Assembly: GCA_029582165.1 (NCBI GenBank)
Contig: CM055868.1
Coordinates: 22,629,891-22,693,890, forward strand
DNA from: Portulaca oleracea
Taxonomy: Eukaryota; Streptophyta; Magnoliopsida; Caryophyllales; Portulacaceae
Length of the DNA stretch: 64,000 nucleotides
Direction: 5' to 3'
Below the pieces are notes generated by a model. That model did no database searches and was not told the DNA's origin. It saw nothing but the letters and a program-made list of their open reading frames with translations. How positions within the stretch are numbered: position 1 is the stretch's first letter; every line of letters begins with the position of its first letter. Below, one piece after another: positions 31,887 to 42,894 of the stretch. Made by a program: the position numbers and the translations under genes.

Positions 31887-34800
31887 TGTCACGCCCCGGA
31901 AATTCAATTATAAAAAAGTCACAGTCAAACTAACGTTAACAGACAAAACTTAGCGGAAGACTTCAAATTTAGTTTGGGCGTCACTGCCGTATCCCCGAAG
32001 GAATACAAGGCGAGAAAGGAAAACACAACTGTCTGCTAACGGTAACTACTAACAACTCAAAACAAAACTTTAAGATTTCATAACGAAAACAATATAAAAA
32101 GATTCAAGGACTTATAGACTCGTCGTCCTCACTTCTAATTCTCGTCCCCAACATTTAGATCATCACCTGAAAACAAAACATTTCAAAAATGAGGGGGAAA
32201 TCTCAATAATGTCTACCCCTAACGTTTAAAACAGTTTAAGTTCATTTCAATTCATTCTGGGGAGAGGGATCGAATCAAACGTTTTACAAACCTTTAATCC
32301 CATATTGTTTCCTGAACCCATCCAATCCATATTTTAATTTGCGGGCGGGATACCAAATCCCTTAAAGTAACATCGCCTACCAAAGGCATCAAGAACATCG
32401 CCTACCAAAGGCATAAATAATATCGCCCACCAAAGGCATCAAAACATCGCCTACCAAAGGCATCAAGAACATCGCCCACCAAAGGCATAAAAATACTATC
32501 CTATATCAGATAAGGAAGCCCTGATCTCCTAGTCCATAACCCTGCACGTTGTTACACCTGCAAAACAGGTTATCCCCCGAAACCCGCTTAACGTTTCCAC
32601 TTGAATTATTTATACAATATTCAAACTCAACTCACGACTCTCAAGTCAAATCATCCCAAGTTATCAAAACCATTAACAAAACTTTGAATAAAAGACCATC
32701 CAATTTCTCAACTCAAATAAACCAAGATCACAACCGAATCAAAAAGATTATCAAAATAGATGGTCGTATTTCCACAAAAGTCCCCTTTCGGGATGCAATT
32801 CGCAAAATAGATTATAAAACATCAAAACACATTTAAAGAGCATCCTGATGGGGATTAGAGCATAGACAATTACCTGAATAACGTCACAGTACAGCAATAA
32901 GGAGAACACACTTGAGCTCACTATCGTCACGCACTAACTCGGGCCTAGAATAAGAATAATTATCTAATCAAAACGCGTTCTAACGAAGTTAGTATTAACT
33001 ATCAACTACCTAACCCATCCCCTAGGAACACTTAGGTTCCTATTATTTATGATTTACACTTAACACACTCAAGGAATTATATAACAAGTTCACACATAAA
33101 ATTTACTCAACAATTTTCATAAATAAAAGCATGCAGAGAACAGATTGTAACATTCACATAAAACGGGTCACAACTCGACTTCCCGACATCCTATGGGTCT
33201 GGTTCTGGACTTTTCGGAAACCTCGGGATGTCTACTAAGACTTCTATGTTTATGACCAAGCCCATATCAGTCCCGAAAGACTCTAAAAACACCCATCTTC
33301 CCAATTGGTCCAGATCTAACAGGTTCTGGTAAAAAGATTATAACTCGGGTTATACAAATCAAACGTTCGATCCGTAAACTTCCTATGGTTCCTAACATCT
33401 AAGGGAACCTCCAGTTAAAAGGGTTCTATCAAAGAGTAACTATACTAATCGTGGCAACCCGATCTTTAGACACTAACAAAACTGTCCCGTTACCGGTTCT
33501 TAATCAAATTGTAATTTCGGTTCTAACTTTTACCAATTGATCTCCAGGTTCTAATGTGGGCTCAAAACAGTAACTAGGGTCTAAGGTATAAAGTCGAACT
33601 TAACTTAGGTCCAACAATTAAACTTTTAACATTAACCCAATTTAGAAAACATGGAAACGCTTACTAATTTTAATCCATCCTAAAATCAAACAAGAAAATA
33701 TAACACTTTAAACATGAATTATTTACAAGGTTATAACAGCAAAGCAAGAATTTCAAAGAACAATAAAAGGTGGTTAAACATGTGGTTTCTTTAATCAAGA
33801 TTCAAGGAGGTCTTTAGGAAATATAACATAAGGTATAATATGACAAGTAACTACTAATCAAGAAAAAAAACCCAACAACCAATTCTTTTACTAACTAAAA
33901 GAAGAATTCAAGAATCAAGAAAGACTTAAAGAACATGTAATATTTAACAAGAAACCTAATTAATTTTCAAGAATCAAGATTTAACAAGAAACGAATTACT
34001 AACAAAGATTGAATCTAAATTAAACAACCTAATTTGTTAATCAAGAATTTAACCTAGATGTTACACTTTCCAATTTCGTGCATATAATAATATAGTGATC
34101 TAACCTAATATGATTTATAAGGAATATAAAGAACTATAAAGAAACACCTTTAAACCTAATAACCAACTATTACAACTTAATCTAATTACAATTTACAACA
34201 TAAAATTACATATAACCAATAAACAAATTACACATAACAATTAACAATTTACACATAATTACAACCAAGAAATATTTACAAATAATTTTCCTAATTACAA
34301 AACTAATCATAAATAATACAATTCAATAATTATAAAAACAATTAAATTTTGAAATTAAAAACAGAAAAGAAAAAGGAAAAAGAAAAAGAAAATATCAAAA
34401 ATATTAGAAATCAGTTAGGGTTTAGGGTTAGGGTTTACGTAGGGTTCAGGGCAGTTTCCCGGCGATGCAGGCGGCGGTGGTCGGGGGTGTTGGCGTCGGG
34501 GTCGAGGTCGGCGGTTAGGGCGTCGTCGGAGGTCGTCGGGGATCGTCGGTCGAATAGCAGCAACGACGACAGCAGCAGCGGCAGTTTCGAGGGGGTTTTC
34601 TTCGACTGGGACGGTTCTGGCGACGTTGGGGCGGCAGTGCGAGGGTCGCCGGCGAGGGTGGCGACGTCGGCGCTGGTGGGCGACGTGTGTGTAGGCGATT
34701 CCTGGTGGTGGTGGCGGCGGGAGAGGAAAAGAGAGAAAAGAGGGATAAAAGGGGAAGAGAAAGGTGCTTGCGGTGGTGTGTCCCGGCGGTGCAGGCGGCG

Positions 34801-35306
34801 GCCGTCTGGTGGCGCGGCTGCTGGGCGCGGTAGAGAGGAGGGGGAGAGAGAGATGGGAGAGGGGGAAGACTAGGGTTAGGGTTTAGGGTTTGAGGGAGGG
34901 AGAAAGAGGTTTTTATACTACCCACTTAATTAAGGCCCAATTAGTCTAATCCTAACTCTTAGCCCAACCCAACACTAAAACAAAATCTTATTTTCTAAAG
35001 ACAACTAATAATAATACTAATAGCAATAATAATAATAATAATAATAATATAATCACATAGCAAATAATATTCACGTAATTAATCACATAACTCAATAATA
35101 TTAATAGTAATACTAATAATAAAAAGAGTAAAACTAATAATACTAAACCCATGAAATTACCGATATACCCTTGTTAGTCTCTCACGATCCTACGAGCTCA
35201 AGTGTTAGCAAAATAATACACAAACGAATAATAATAAATAACGAAGTCAAACCTAATTTACTAACGACGTCACGGTCAACATCTTTGGATTTTTCGGGGT
35301 TTTACA
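31887..35306 (-). repeat. 5' LTR of the Tekay element
   Basis: 3,420 bp. The TATA box is TATAAAAA (34917 to 34910), with telo-boxes just downstream (34870-34895) and a second cluster near 34416-34445. The minisatellite array is at 32371-32489. It ends CGGGGCGTGACA beside the PBS. Confidence 0.95.
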
Positions 35307-35311
35307 CCTTT

Positions 35312-37330
35312 AGATTAAAGTAATAGGAAGGGTAAATTTGGTAAACAGAAATTTGCGTACCACAAAGCCTTCTCTCTTTATATATAACATAGATTATTAT
35401 TTTTTTTATGTTTTATGCAAAGTAGAATATTAACTTTAATCATTTCTATTTCTTTAGAAAAATTTTTAATTTCATTAAAAAAATTATTACTACATTATAC
35501 ATAGAGTATCAACATATACCTGATTTCCTCTGTATTATACCTAGAGTATCAACATAATATTTTTATGTCATAAATCAACACACTTATTATTGTATGATTT
35601 TTTATTTGTCTATTTATCTTTCTTTATAAATTAATTATAAACAAGGAAATTAGTCAATAATCTTATTTCCCAATTAAACTCCCTCACACCTCTCCTCTAT
35701 TTTTCATGTTTATTCTCATTCTCATTCTCATTCATTAACTAATTATTTTCCTATTGATCAAAATTATAAAATCTATCTAATATATTAACTTAAGGTTAAG
35801 TTAAATCATACATATATAAATTTTTCTATTATTTTATGAAAATAAGAAAAATTATAAAATCTATCTAATATGTTGGTTGATGTTAATTAAATTAAATCAT
35901 GCATATATAAATTTTTCTATCATTTATGAAAATGAGAAAAATCAAAATCTACCTAATATAATGATTGGTGTTAACTTAAATCATGCATATATGTGTGTGT
36001 GTCATAGAGAGACTGAGAGAAAGACAGAGATGTCTTAATTTTATATAATATTCAAATATACTTTAAATCAAAATTATTTAAAAGTAAGTACATGATACAA
36101 TTTATATATTTTTATTTAAAGATTATCATTACATATCCGAGTTAGAGTATCACTAATGATCTTTTTATACCTTGATTTTAGTTTTGGGAAAATTTCTTAT
36201 GTATTACGTTATCTTATAGGGCAAGATTCTTAATTAACTAAGAAATGTTTGCTTTATCATATTTTTGTTCTAAGTTGCATAATTGCATTCTTTTAATAAT
36301 CAATAAGTCCAATGTCACAAATAAATAATAGAAACGTAATGATTCGTTAAGGTATTCGATAATATTTGCCCCATAGAAATTAAAATCATACAAAAGTAAA
36401 AAAAAATAAACTATGATGAGGAAGCATATCTATAATGCATAAATATTGATAATGAGAGTAAACGAACAATAATGAATAATATTGCTTCCATCTCAATATA
36501 TTTTTATTTTGAACATGTTCGTTCCAACTTATTTCGACTGTGTTCATTACAAGTTGAACTTATCTAACTTATTTTGAATTTAGTATACTCAACTAACTTG
36601 AACTTAGTTGTTTGATCTTATTTGAATTCATTTGAAAAAGTTATTTTGCAAATTTATCTTGAACTTATTTAACTTATTTTGAGACACAACTGAAAAAAAG
36701 ATAATTTTAACTACACTGACTCCCCAACAACCATCATGAGTCAAAGTCGAATTATTATTGAAGATTTTTATTTTTAAGAAAATTCTCACTTATTGCGTGC
36801 ATGGATTGTTATATTAATTTTTTTATGTATTTGTGTACATATACACACAAAAAAATAAATAAATTTAAAAATCGATGCGCGCAATACGTGCGAATCAAAA
36901 CTTGTACAAATAGGACAGAACTTAACTTTCAAAACCAACCACTTTTTGACAGCACTGAATTTCTAACAAGGCAACAACACCATAATTACTCGTACTAACT
37001 ACTACCATATCCTTTCCATATTAATTGTAATCTTTAAAAATCGTACATTCATATTTCAAAAATTTTGACTATAAATTCCTCAATATATAGAATGAATTGT
37101 TGTATGAAATTACCACTATTATATCCGTAATGAAAAATTATGTAAAAAAGTATAATGTTATATTTGTTAATAACATATAATTATAAGGAATTATCACTCA
37201 AAAAGTAATATTGAAAACCGTGAAAGTCAAAATTATAACCATTAATATGAAACGGAGGGAGTAAATTACATGGTCAGTTGTGTAATGCATTAATTAACCT
37301 CTATTCTTCCCATCTTTAATTAGTTCCAAA
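35312..37330. other. AT-rich intergenic DNA
   Basis: No gene found. Contents: 35330-35367 inverted partner of 20028-20080; tandem repeat 35760-36000; (GT)n and GA-rich words near 35990-36030; a diffuse GAACTTATTTAACTTATTTT-like repetition at 36500-36690; and at 36880-36905 a half-end similar to the fold-back element at 20383. Confidence 0.5.
35760..36000. repeat. Tandem repeat, about 89-bp unit, 2.7 copies
   Basis: Units share AAAATCTATCTAATAT, TTAAATCATGCATATATAAA and TTTTTCTATCATTTATGAAA. The third copy is truncated at a TATATGTGTGTG tract. Confidence 0.85.
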
Positions 37331-37338
37331 AAGGTAAG

Positions 37339-37582
37339 GTAATTTCCAGATTTTGGCAATTATGACAATTACGGTAATTCCCGCAATGTGTACTGTGCAT
37401 GTGGTATGATCAAATCTCAAGCGTCCATTTTATTTATTTTCAAAAATACTAAATTTTAATTTTTAAATTGTGAAAATTATGTATAATTAATTAAAAATTA
37501 AACTTTTGAAGGACTTATTTGTTAACTATGAATTATGATGGAAACCATATGAAAAGATTAAAAAAATATGTATAATACCAGA
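37339..37582 (+). repeat. Left arm of an older long inverted repeat
   Basis: Its reverse complement matches 42650-42894 over about 240 bp (shared blocks TCTGGTATTATACATATTTT, AGTTAACAAA, TTTTTAATTAATT, ACATAATTTTCACAATTT, AAAATAAATAAAAT). The MULE at 37740-42629 lies between the two arms. Without it the loop would be about 150-170 bp. Probably a fold-back or MULE-type non-autonomous element of about 650 bp. Confidence 0.85.
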
Positions 37583-37739
37583 TGAAAAGATTAAAAATTA
37601 TGAATTATGATGTATACGAGATGAATTAAACAAATAAGACTTTTACTAAACTACCTAGAATTATGAACACCGGGAACATTTCTACCTCCGTATAATTCAA
37701 AATTTCAAAAATACAAAAACCATAGGATTAATTCAAATA

Positions 37740-37985
37740 GGGAAATTGGATTCTAATAATACAAACATTGGATCATATAAGACTTAATAATACGAACTTT
37801 CGACTTGATTCTTAATAATACGAACTTTGACCACCTGTTGCCCACATTAACACGCCACCAAGTTAGGGTTTTTTTGGCTCGCTGGTAAAATGACTTGGCA
37901 GCCGCGGTATGTGCTCCCTCATGTTTGACGTTGCCACCTCAGCCATTGACTAAAAAAATCTGCCACGTCAGCCACTTATTTTCCC
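37740..37985 (+). repeat. Left terminal inverted repeat of the MULE
   Basis: Pairs with 42415-42629. It holds two copies of AATAATACGAACTTT (37786-37800 and 37814-37828) plus AATAATACAAAC near the end; the left repeat has one about 28-bp unit more than the right. Such iterated words are candidate transposase-binding sites. Confidence 0.9.
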
Positions 37986-38479
37986 TCTAGACCAACTGTA
38001 CGTTATGTTTTTTTTTAAAATTTTTGTTTTGAAAAAAAGTCCCCTCAACTACTATAACATTCATCCATCATCTTCATCGTGTATTCTCCCTCTATCATCT
38101 GCGAAGAAGAATTCTGGGTTTGGGAAAGGGTTTTGTGAAATTGATTGCAAATCTCCATCAATCGGCTGCTGCATGTGACGTCTCCAGTAGCCATAGCAAG
38201 ACTCGATCGACACTGTGCAACGGTAAAAGCAAAAGCAGAGGTTAGAAGTTTTCTTCCTTGCAATGATGACAATGTCGACCAAAACCCTAGCTTTGATAGG
38301 GTAAAAGATTCTCTTTTTTTGCAGAAAAAATTTGTTTTTTAAAGTTTAGGGTATCTGTGTGGGGAATCTAGTGGGGAATTTTACCATTTAAAGTTAGGGT
38401 TACTTGAAAGTTCGAATTTGGGGGTTTAAAATTGAACAAAATGGTAAGATTTTTTCTTGTTTTTTGTCTTATGCAGAAC

Positions 38480-38835
38480 AATGTCTTTTGTTTTAGTGAA
38501 TTTGACAATTTACTATGAGGGTAAGTTTGTGGAGGACCCAGAATATAGATATGAGGGTGACATGGTGAGATATGAGGCTTATGATGTTGATAAACCTACT
38601 CTATTATTTGGAGATAGTAGGGCTTGTTAAGGATGAAGGGTACACTAATGTAGAAACTGTGTACTATTCCATACCTGGTTTAGACTTGAAGTCGTCATTG
38701 AGGAAGTGTTTCAAACATTTTGAGAGCATTGATATGCTAAACTGTGCAATGACATATTGGGAGATAACTGTGTATGTTGTGCACACAGTGGATGAGGCCA
38801 TATTAGATGATATAATAGCTGGGTATTTGGGACCC
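38480..38835 (+). pseudogene. mudrA-like N-terminal domain
   Basis: Starts MSFVLVNLTIYYEGKFVEDP. After a 1-nt indel near 38600 it continues YLEIVGLVKDEGYTNVETVY, YYSIPGLDLKSSLRKCFKHF and EITVYVVHTVDEAILDD. This resembles the PB1-like N-terminal domain that precedes plant MULE transposases. A possible short first exon ends with ATG at 38440-38442 (intron 38443-38475, GTAAG..TGCAG). It is linked to the next segment by a second indel in the C-run at 38830. Confidence 0.7.
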
Positions 38836-39748
38836 CCCTGTGACACCTTCTAGAAAATCAGGGAAGAGGTTTAAAAGAGGGGCATCAAAGACTCCCAAAA
38901 AAACTCCATTGCCTCGCAACCCAAGCCGTTGTGGGGGAAAGAGAGTTAAATCTGTGATTCCCAAATCCCCTTTTAGGAGGGTGAAATCCAAAACCAACCC
39001 TGCAAACATGGATGATTCTGTTGCTGAGCAACCCACAACACAAGCATCTTCTCAAGTAGATGACATTGAGATGCAACCAAGCACCCAGCCATCTTCCCAA
39101 GTGGATGACCCTTTCAATGAACCAACCACCCAACAATCCCAAATGGATGAGCCTTTCAATGAACGAACCACCCAACAATCCCAAGTGGATGACCTTGAGA
39201 TGCAACCATCCAACCAGCCTGGCCACATTGTTGAGGACCCTATCATTCAACCATCCTTCCAACATTATGAAGTTGATGAGCCAGTCATTGAACCCTCTAC
39301 CCATGCTGATGACCATGATTTGGGACAGAATGTCGAGGAGCCTGTGAATGACATTTCAGTTGGTAAAAGGTCTTCAGAGAATGTTGATAAAGGCAAGGAG
39401 AAGGTTGTCTTATATGATGATTCCAGTAGTGATCCTGATGATCAGACTTGGGTGCCGAGAAGAAAGGATCTAGATGAGTCAGATGATGATGATGTGACTG
39501 TGAATGTAATTAAATCCGGTGGTAGGAAGGCAAGAAGAAGATTGGATATGGATTGTGAGGATGGGTGTGATGATGATGATGATGAATCAAGTGATGATGA
39601 TGTTGAGGGTGAAAACTCTGTAAATGAAGAAGTTGATACCTCATATGATGAATACAAGACTACCAAGGAGAAAGAGGCTGAGTTTAAGAAGAAACAGAGG
39701 GAGGAGGTGTTGAAAGATGATGGAAGTGTACAAGGTTGCTGCACCTGA
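38836..39748 (+). pseudogene. mudrA-like acidic linker
   Basis: 302-codon frame: basic start (TPSRKSGKRFKRGASKTPKK), then degenerate repeats of PTTQ..SQVDD / EMQPS (about 6 units of 12-20 residues), then a strongly acidic region with runs of Asp and Ser (DEDDDE-type, near residues 205-265) and a Lys/Glu-rich end. Such acidic linkers between the N-terminal domain and the catalytic core are common in plant MULE transposases. The zinc-binding MuDR domain expected next is absent, so an internal deletion lies near 39720. Confidence 0.75.
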
Positions 39749-40090
39749 CAGCACATTCAAGTTATGTACCAATCCAGATGGTGACAGTGATGTTCCTGAG
39801 TTCCACAGGCTGTTCTTGTGTTTTCATGGGATGAAAAAAAGGTTTTTGAAGGGATGCAGACCTGTTATTTGCATCGATGGTGCTTTCTTGAAAACATTCC
39901 TTTGTGGGTGTCTGTTGGCTGCCATAGGAAAGATGGAAACAATCAAATGTTTCCCATTGCGTGGGCTATAACAGAAGGGGAGAACAATGATAGTTGGGAA
40001 TGGTTCCTGTTGAACTTGCAAGAAAGCCTTGGGGGATCTGATGGCTCTGGTTGGGTGATCATTTCTGATGAGCACATCATAAGTTTCAGT
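39717..40090 (+). pseudogene. MULE transposase catalytic core, partial
   Basis: FHRLFLCFHGMKKRFLKGCR, PVICIDGAFLKTFLCG (first catalytic Asp), then in a shifted frame KDGNNQMFPIAWAITEGEN, DSWEWFLLNLQESLG and WVIISDEHI (second Asp). It breaks off at an apparent intron or insertion (40090-40344), then resumes at 40345-40405 (FILYVVPKVFPNVDHRRCAR, HKYANK). The third catalytic residue (Glu) and the SWIM zinc finger are missing. Confidence 0.88.
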
Positions 40091-40125
40091 AATTTCCACC
40101 TTCAATTCTGTGTTTGTTTTGTCGT

Positions 40126-40315
40126 TATGAATAATATGAAGTTACTTTTATGTTAGTTTGAATAATATGAACTTCATTATAAGTTAGTAGTACAAATAAA
40201 TACAAACTTTAATGTATGTCAGTTTCAATAATATGATCTTTTCCTCATGTCAGTTTCAATAATATGAACTTAATTTTTTGTTAGTATGAATAATATGTAC
40301 TTCATTTCAAGCTAC
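40126..40315 (+). repeat. Iterated CAATAATATGAACTT words (first cluster)
   Basis: Five spaced copies of a word like CAATAATATGAACTT or GAATAATATGAACTT, usually preceded by GTCAGTTT or GTTAGTTT, each 30-45 bp apart. They lie in the apparent intron of the transposase. The word differs by one base from the AATAATACGAACTT of the terminal repeats. Confidence 0.75.
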
Positions 40316-40344
40316 TGACTGAACAAATGTGATTATTTGCAGTT

Positions 40345-40896
40345 CATACTGTATGTCGTTCCAAAGGTGTTCCCCAATGTTGATCATAGGCGTTGTGCTA
40401 GGCACAAGTATGCCAACAAGGAAGGGGAAGAGGTAGGGGTAGGGGCAGGGGTAGAGGCAGAGGGCAACAACCTGTGATTGGAGTTGGGAGGATGTTTCAA
40501 ACAGAAGATGACACAGGGTATGTTCCAAGAAGGGGATCTTATAGGGGTTCTGGATCTGGCGGGAGAGGGGTTTCTTCTGGTTCCAGATCTGGATCTGAAA
40601 CTGGTTGGGGAGCGGGTCATGGCAGAGGAGGGGTTGAAGGAAGAGGTAGAGGAAGAGGAATGATGGGCAACATTTCAGATTGGTTCAATTGTAGCAGTGG
40701 GATAGGGGTAAGTTTTTATTGCTTCTCACCAAACTTATGTTTTTAATTTCCCTTTATTTTTGTTAATGTTTTTTTTAGGGTTTAATAATTAAACAAGTTT
40801 CCCCACTTTTTTCATTGGATAGGTGATTGGTGATGTAGCTGGTGGAGGACCACAAAGTGAAGGGAATGGTCAACAAAGTGGGGCATCACAATCCTA
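40345..40896 (+). pseudogene. MULE transposase: fragment and Gly/Arg-rich C-tail
   Basis: After HKYANKE the frame changes directly to a Gly/Arg tail: KGRGRGRGRGRGRGRGQQ, RMFQTEDDTGYVPRRGSYRG, SGSGGRGVSSGSRSGSE, GRGGVEGRGRGRGMMG. A probable last exon (40824-40896) ends GNGQQSGASQS-stop. Gly/Arg tails are usual at plant MULE transposase C-termini. The join shows a deletion of several hundred codons. Confidence 0.75.
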
Positions 40897-41202
40897 AATA
40901 TTCTCCATGCCACCACCCACTTTTTTTGTTGGAAGAAGCTTCTGTTTTCAATGCTCAAAAGATGCTTCCATATTGATGTTTTTGTAGCAGCAAACCCTAG
41001 AACTCTATATTGGTGTAATTAAGTTGATCATGTTGTATATTTGGCACTAATTGATGCCATTTTGTGATTGAAACACATGGAATCTTTTGGCTGTAATTTG
41101 GATGATGTTATTCAGTAAATGTAATCAGATGTTTTTGTCATCTGTTTTGGTCTAAATCTGTCATCTATTTTTGTCTACATCTGTTTCTGAATTTTAAATA
41201 CG

Positions 41203-41350
41203 TCAGTTTCAATAATATGAAGTTTATATAATACAAGTCTCAATAACATGGACTTCCACATTTGAAACCACTAATAATATGAAGTTTTAGTATTCAATGT
41301 CTGAATAATATAAACTTTCAATTTGTCAGTTTTAGTAATATAAACTATTG
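41203..41350. repeat. Iterated AATAATATGAAGTTT words (second cluster)
   Basis: Four or five words like CAATAATATGAAGTT, TAATAATATGAAGTTT and GAATAATATAAACTTT, with the GTCAGTTT lead-in. Same family as 40126-40315. It lies in the spacer between the two convergent genes. Confidence 0.7.
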
Positions 41351-41630
41351 TCTATATCTGTCTTATCAACATGAATTATTCCATTTGATGTGATTTACAC
41401 ATTGTTTTTTGTAACAAATTATCAACTACATCAACTCATGAACTGACAACAATTAATGCAACTGATCCATTCATTCAATTTGCCATTCATTGTTCTCCAA
41501 ATTACAACACCTATCCACCCCAATATGCTTACATCCACTGCTTCTAAATGCTTACATCCACAAAATTCATCACTGCCCACCCTAAACTACCCCATATAGT
41601 TCAGATGCCCACCAAATCTTACATCCACTT

Positions 41631-42238
41631 TTAAACAAGAACAACCAGTAACATACCAAAAACTATGCCTAAAACCTCCATTGAAGACCTGTTAAAGGTC
41701 TTCTTCTTCAGCATGACATTTTCTTCCTCTGCCTTGATTCTCTTTTCTTTTTCCTTTGTAAGTTTCTTCTTCAAGCCCAGATTCACCTCCTTCAAGTGTG
41801 CAACACTTCCAATTTCTGACAACAATTGGTCAATCCTCTCATTCAACATCTTGTTCTGCTCCGGCCACCAAACCTTCAACAGTTCCGATTTCAACTTCCC
41901 CAACCAAATCCTTTTCCCATTTGAAGAATCCACAGTCAAGGTGCTTTGACTGAAACCAGAACCAGAAGTTAGTTCAATTTATGGAAAAACCAACCCCAAA
42001 CCCAATCTCGAAAAAAACCCTTATTTCAACCCCCCTCCCTCAAATACGAAAATCACAAGCAAAAACCTCAAATTTTAGGGTTTACCTTCATCATTGGACA
42101 TCCATAGAACCCTAACCCAGCATTTTCTCCCCTTCGAAAAATCTTACGCACAGCAAGGATCCCATGTTCACACTTTATCCTTCCATGGTTCGCAGTCCAC
42201 CCAGAGGACGCCCCACTCGAAACTCCATCAGACTTCAT
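41631..42238 (-). CDS. Convergent MULE gene: GRF zinc finger, coiled coil, TM
   Basis: Exon 1 (42238-42086, 51 codons) starts MKSDGVSSGASSGW and contains IKCEHGILAVRKIF and GLGFYGCPMM, followed by a GT donor. An AG acceptor at 41950 leads into exon 2 with SKHLDCGFFKWEKDL. Together C-x-H..FYGCP..C..FFKW is the GRF-type zinc finger pattern of many small plant proteins. The downstream frame (41939-41631) gives a coiled coil (LNERIDQLLSEIG..LKKKLTKEKEKR..KAEEENVMLKKK) and a C-terminal hydrophobic segment VLGIVFGMLLVVLV, suggesting a tail anchor. A 1-nt shift between the two parts of exon 2 breaks the frame unless splicing differs. Its promoter would lie in the right terminal repeat. It may be a captured host gene or a true MULE accessory gene. 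Confidence 0.65.
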
Positions 42239-42414
42239 CACTTCAAAATTTGAAATTATAGGAAGGAGCTTTGCAGAAGATGAGCAAAAAAAATTTCAAA
42301 CCCAGTTCTGGGCTGTGAAGACTAATGATGAAGATGAAGGAAGAAGATGGAGATAAAGGAAGGAGACGAGAGTTATTTTGAGGGAAAATGGTTGTTAATG
42401 AAATAAGTGAAGGA

Positions 42415-42629
42415 GGGAAAACTTTGCTGACATGACATTTTTTTAAGTCATAATCTGACCTGGCAAAGAATGAGAGCAAAGACCACGTGCCGCGGCTGTC
42501 AAGTCATTTTACCGACGAGTCAAAAAAACCATAACTCGGTGGCGTGTTACTGTGGGCAACATGTGGTCAAAGTTCGTATTATTAAGTCTTATATGACCCA
42601 AAGTTCGTATTATTAGAATCCAATTTCCC
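42415..42629 (-). repeat. Right terminal inverted repeat of the MULE
   Basis: Matches the left repeat in reverse; AATAATACGAACTTT at 42614-42600 and 42583-42569. Followed by target duplication ATTCAAATA. Confidence 0.92.
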
Positions 42630-42649
42630 ATTCAAATATATATTACTAG

Positions 42650-42894
42650 TCTGGTATTATACATATTTTTTAACATTTTCATTTGGTATCCATCATAATT
42701 CTTAGTTAACAAACAAGTCCTTAAAAAAATTAATTTTTAATTAATTTTACATAATTTTCACAATTTGAAAATATAAATTTAATATTTTTGAAAATAAATA
42801 AAATCAATGTATGAGATTTGATTATGTCACATGTACGATATACATCACGAGAATTATCGTAATTACCATAATTACCAAAAGCTAGAAATCATTA
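42650..42894 (-). repeat. Right arm of an older long inverted repeat
   Basis: Partner of 37339-37582 (see there). The two arms differ by many point changes, so the outer element is older than the MULE, whose ends are better matched. Confidence 0.85.

Larger units (their letters stand above)
22448..35306 (-). mobile_element. Tekay/Del-type chromovirus, full length, defective
   Basis: A 12,859-bp Ty3/gypsy element with LTRs of 3,411 and 3,420 bp, TG..CA ends, perfect target duplication CCTTT (22443-22447 and 35307-35311), initiator-Met PBS and a sense pol with a C-terminal chromodomain. Order on the minus strand: 5' LTR, PBS, leader ORF, gag, protease, RT, RNase H, integrase, chromodomain, polypurine region, 3' LTR. 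Several frameshifts and stops (near 31355, 31250, 30040, 28690-28580, 27460, 26790, 26131) make it inactive. The LTRs are very similar, with scattered substitutions and short indels, so the insertion is fairly young. Confidence 0.96.
37740..42629 (+). mobile_element. Mutator-like element (MULE), 4,890 bp
   Basis: Long terminal inverted repeats of about 210-245 bp starting GGGAAATTGGATTCTAATAA, flanked by a perfect 9-bp target duplication ATTCAAATA (37731-37739 and 42630-42638). It carries a plus-strand mudrA-like transposase pseudogene and a convergent minus-strand gene with a GRF-type zinc finger. Two-gene convergent layout recalls maize MuDR, although the second gene is unlike what I know of mudrB. 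The transposase has lost parts of its core, so this copy is non-autonomous. Confidence 0.95.

Noticed and set aside
38885..39316. Minus-strand and alternate-frame ORFs over the MULE linker
   Set aside because: They are shadows of the acidic repeat-rich linker frame, which has the composition of a real MULE transposase linker.
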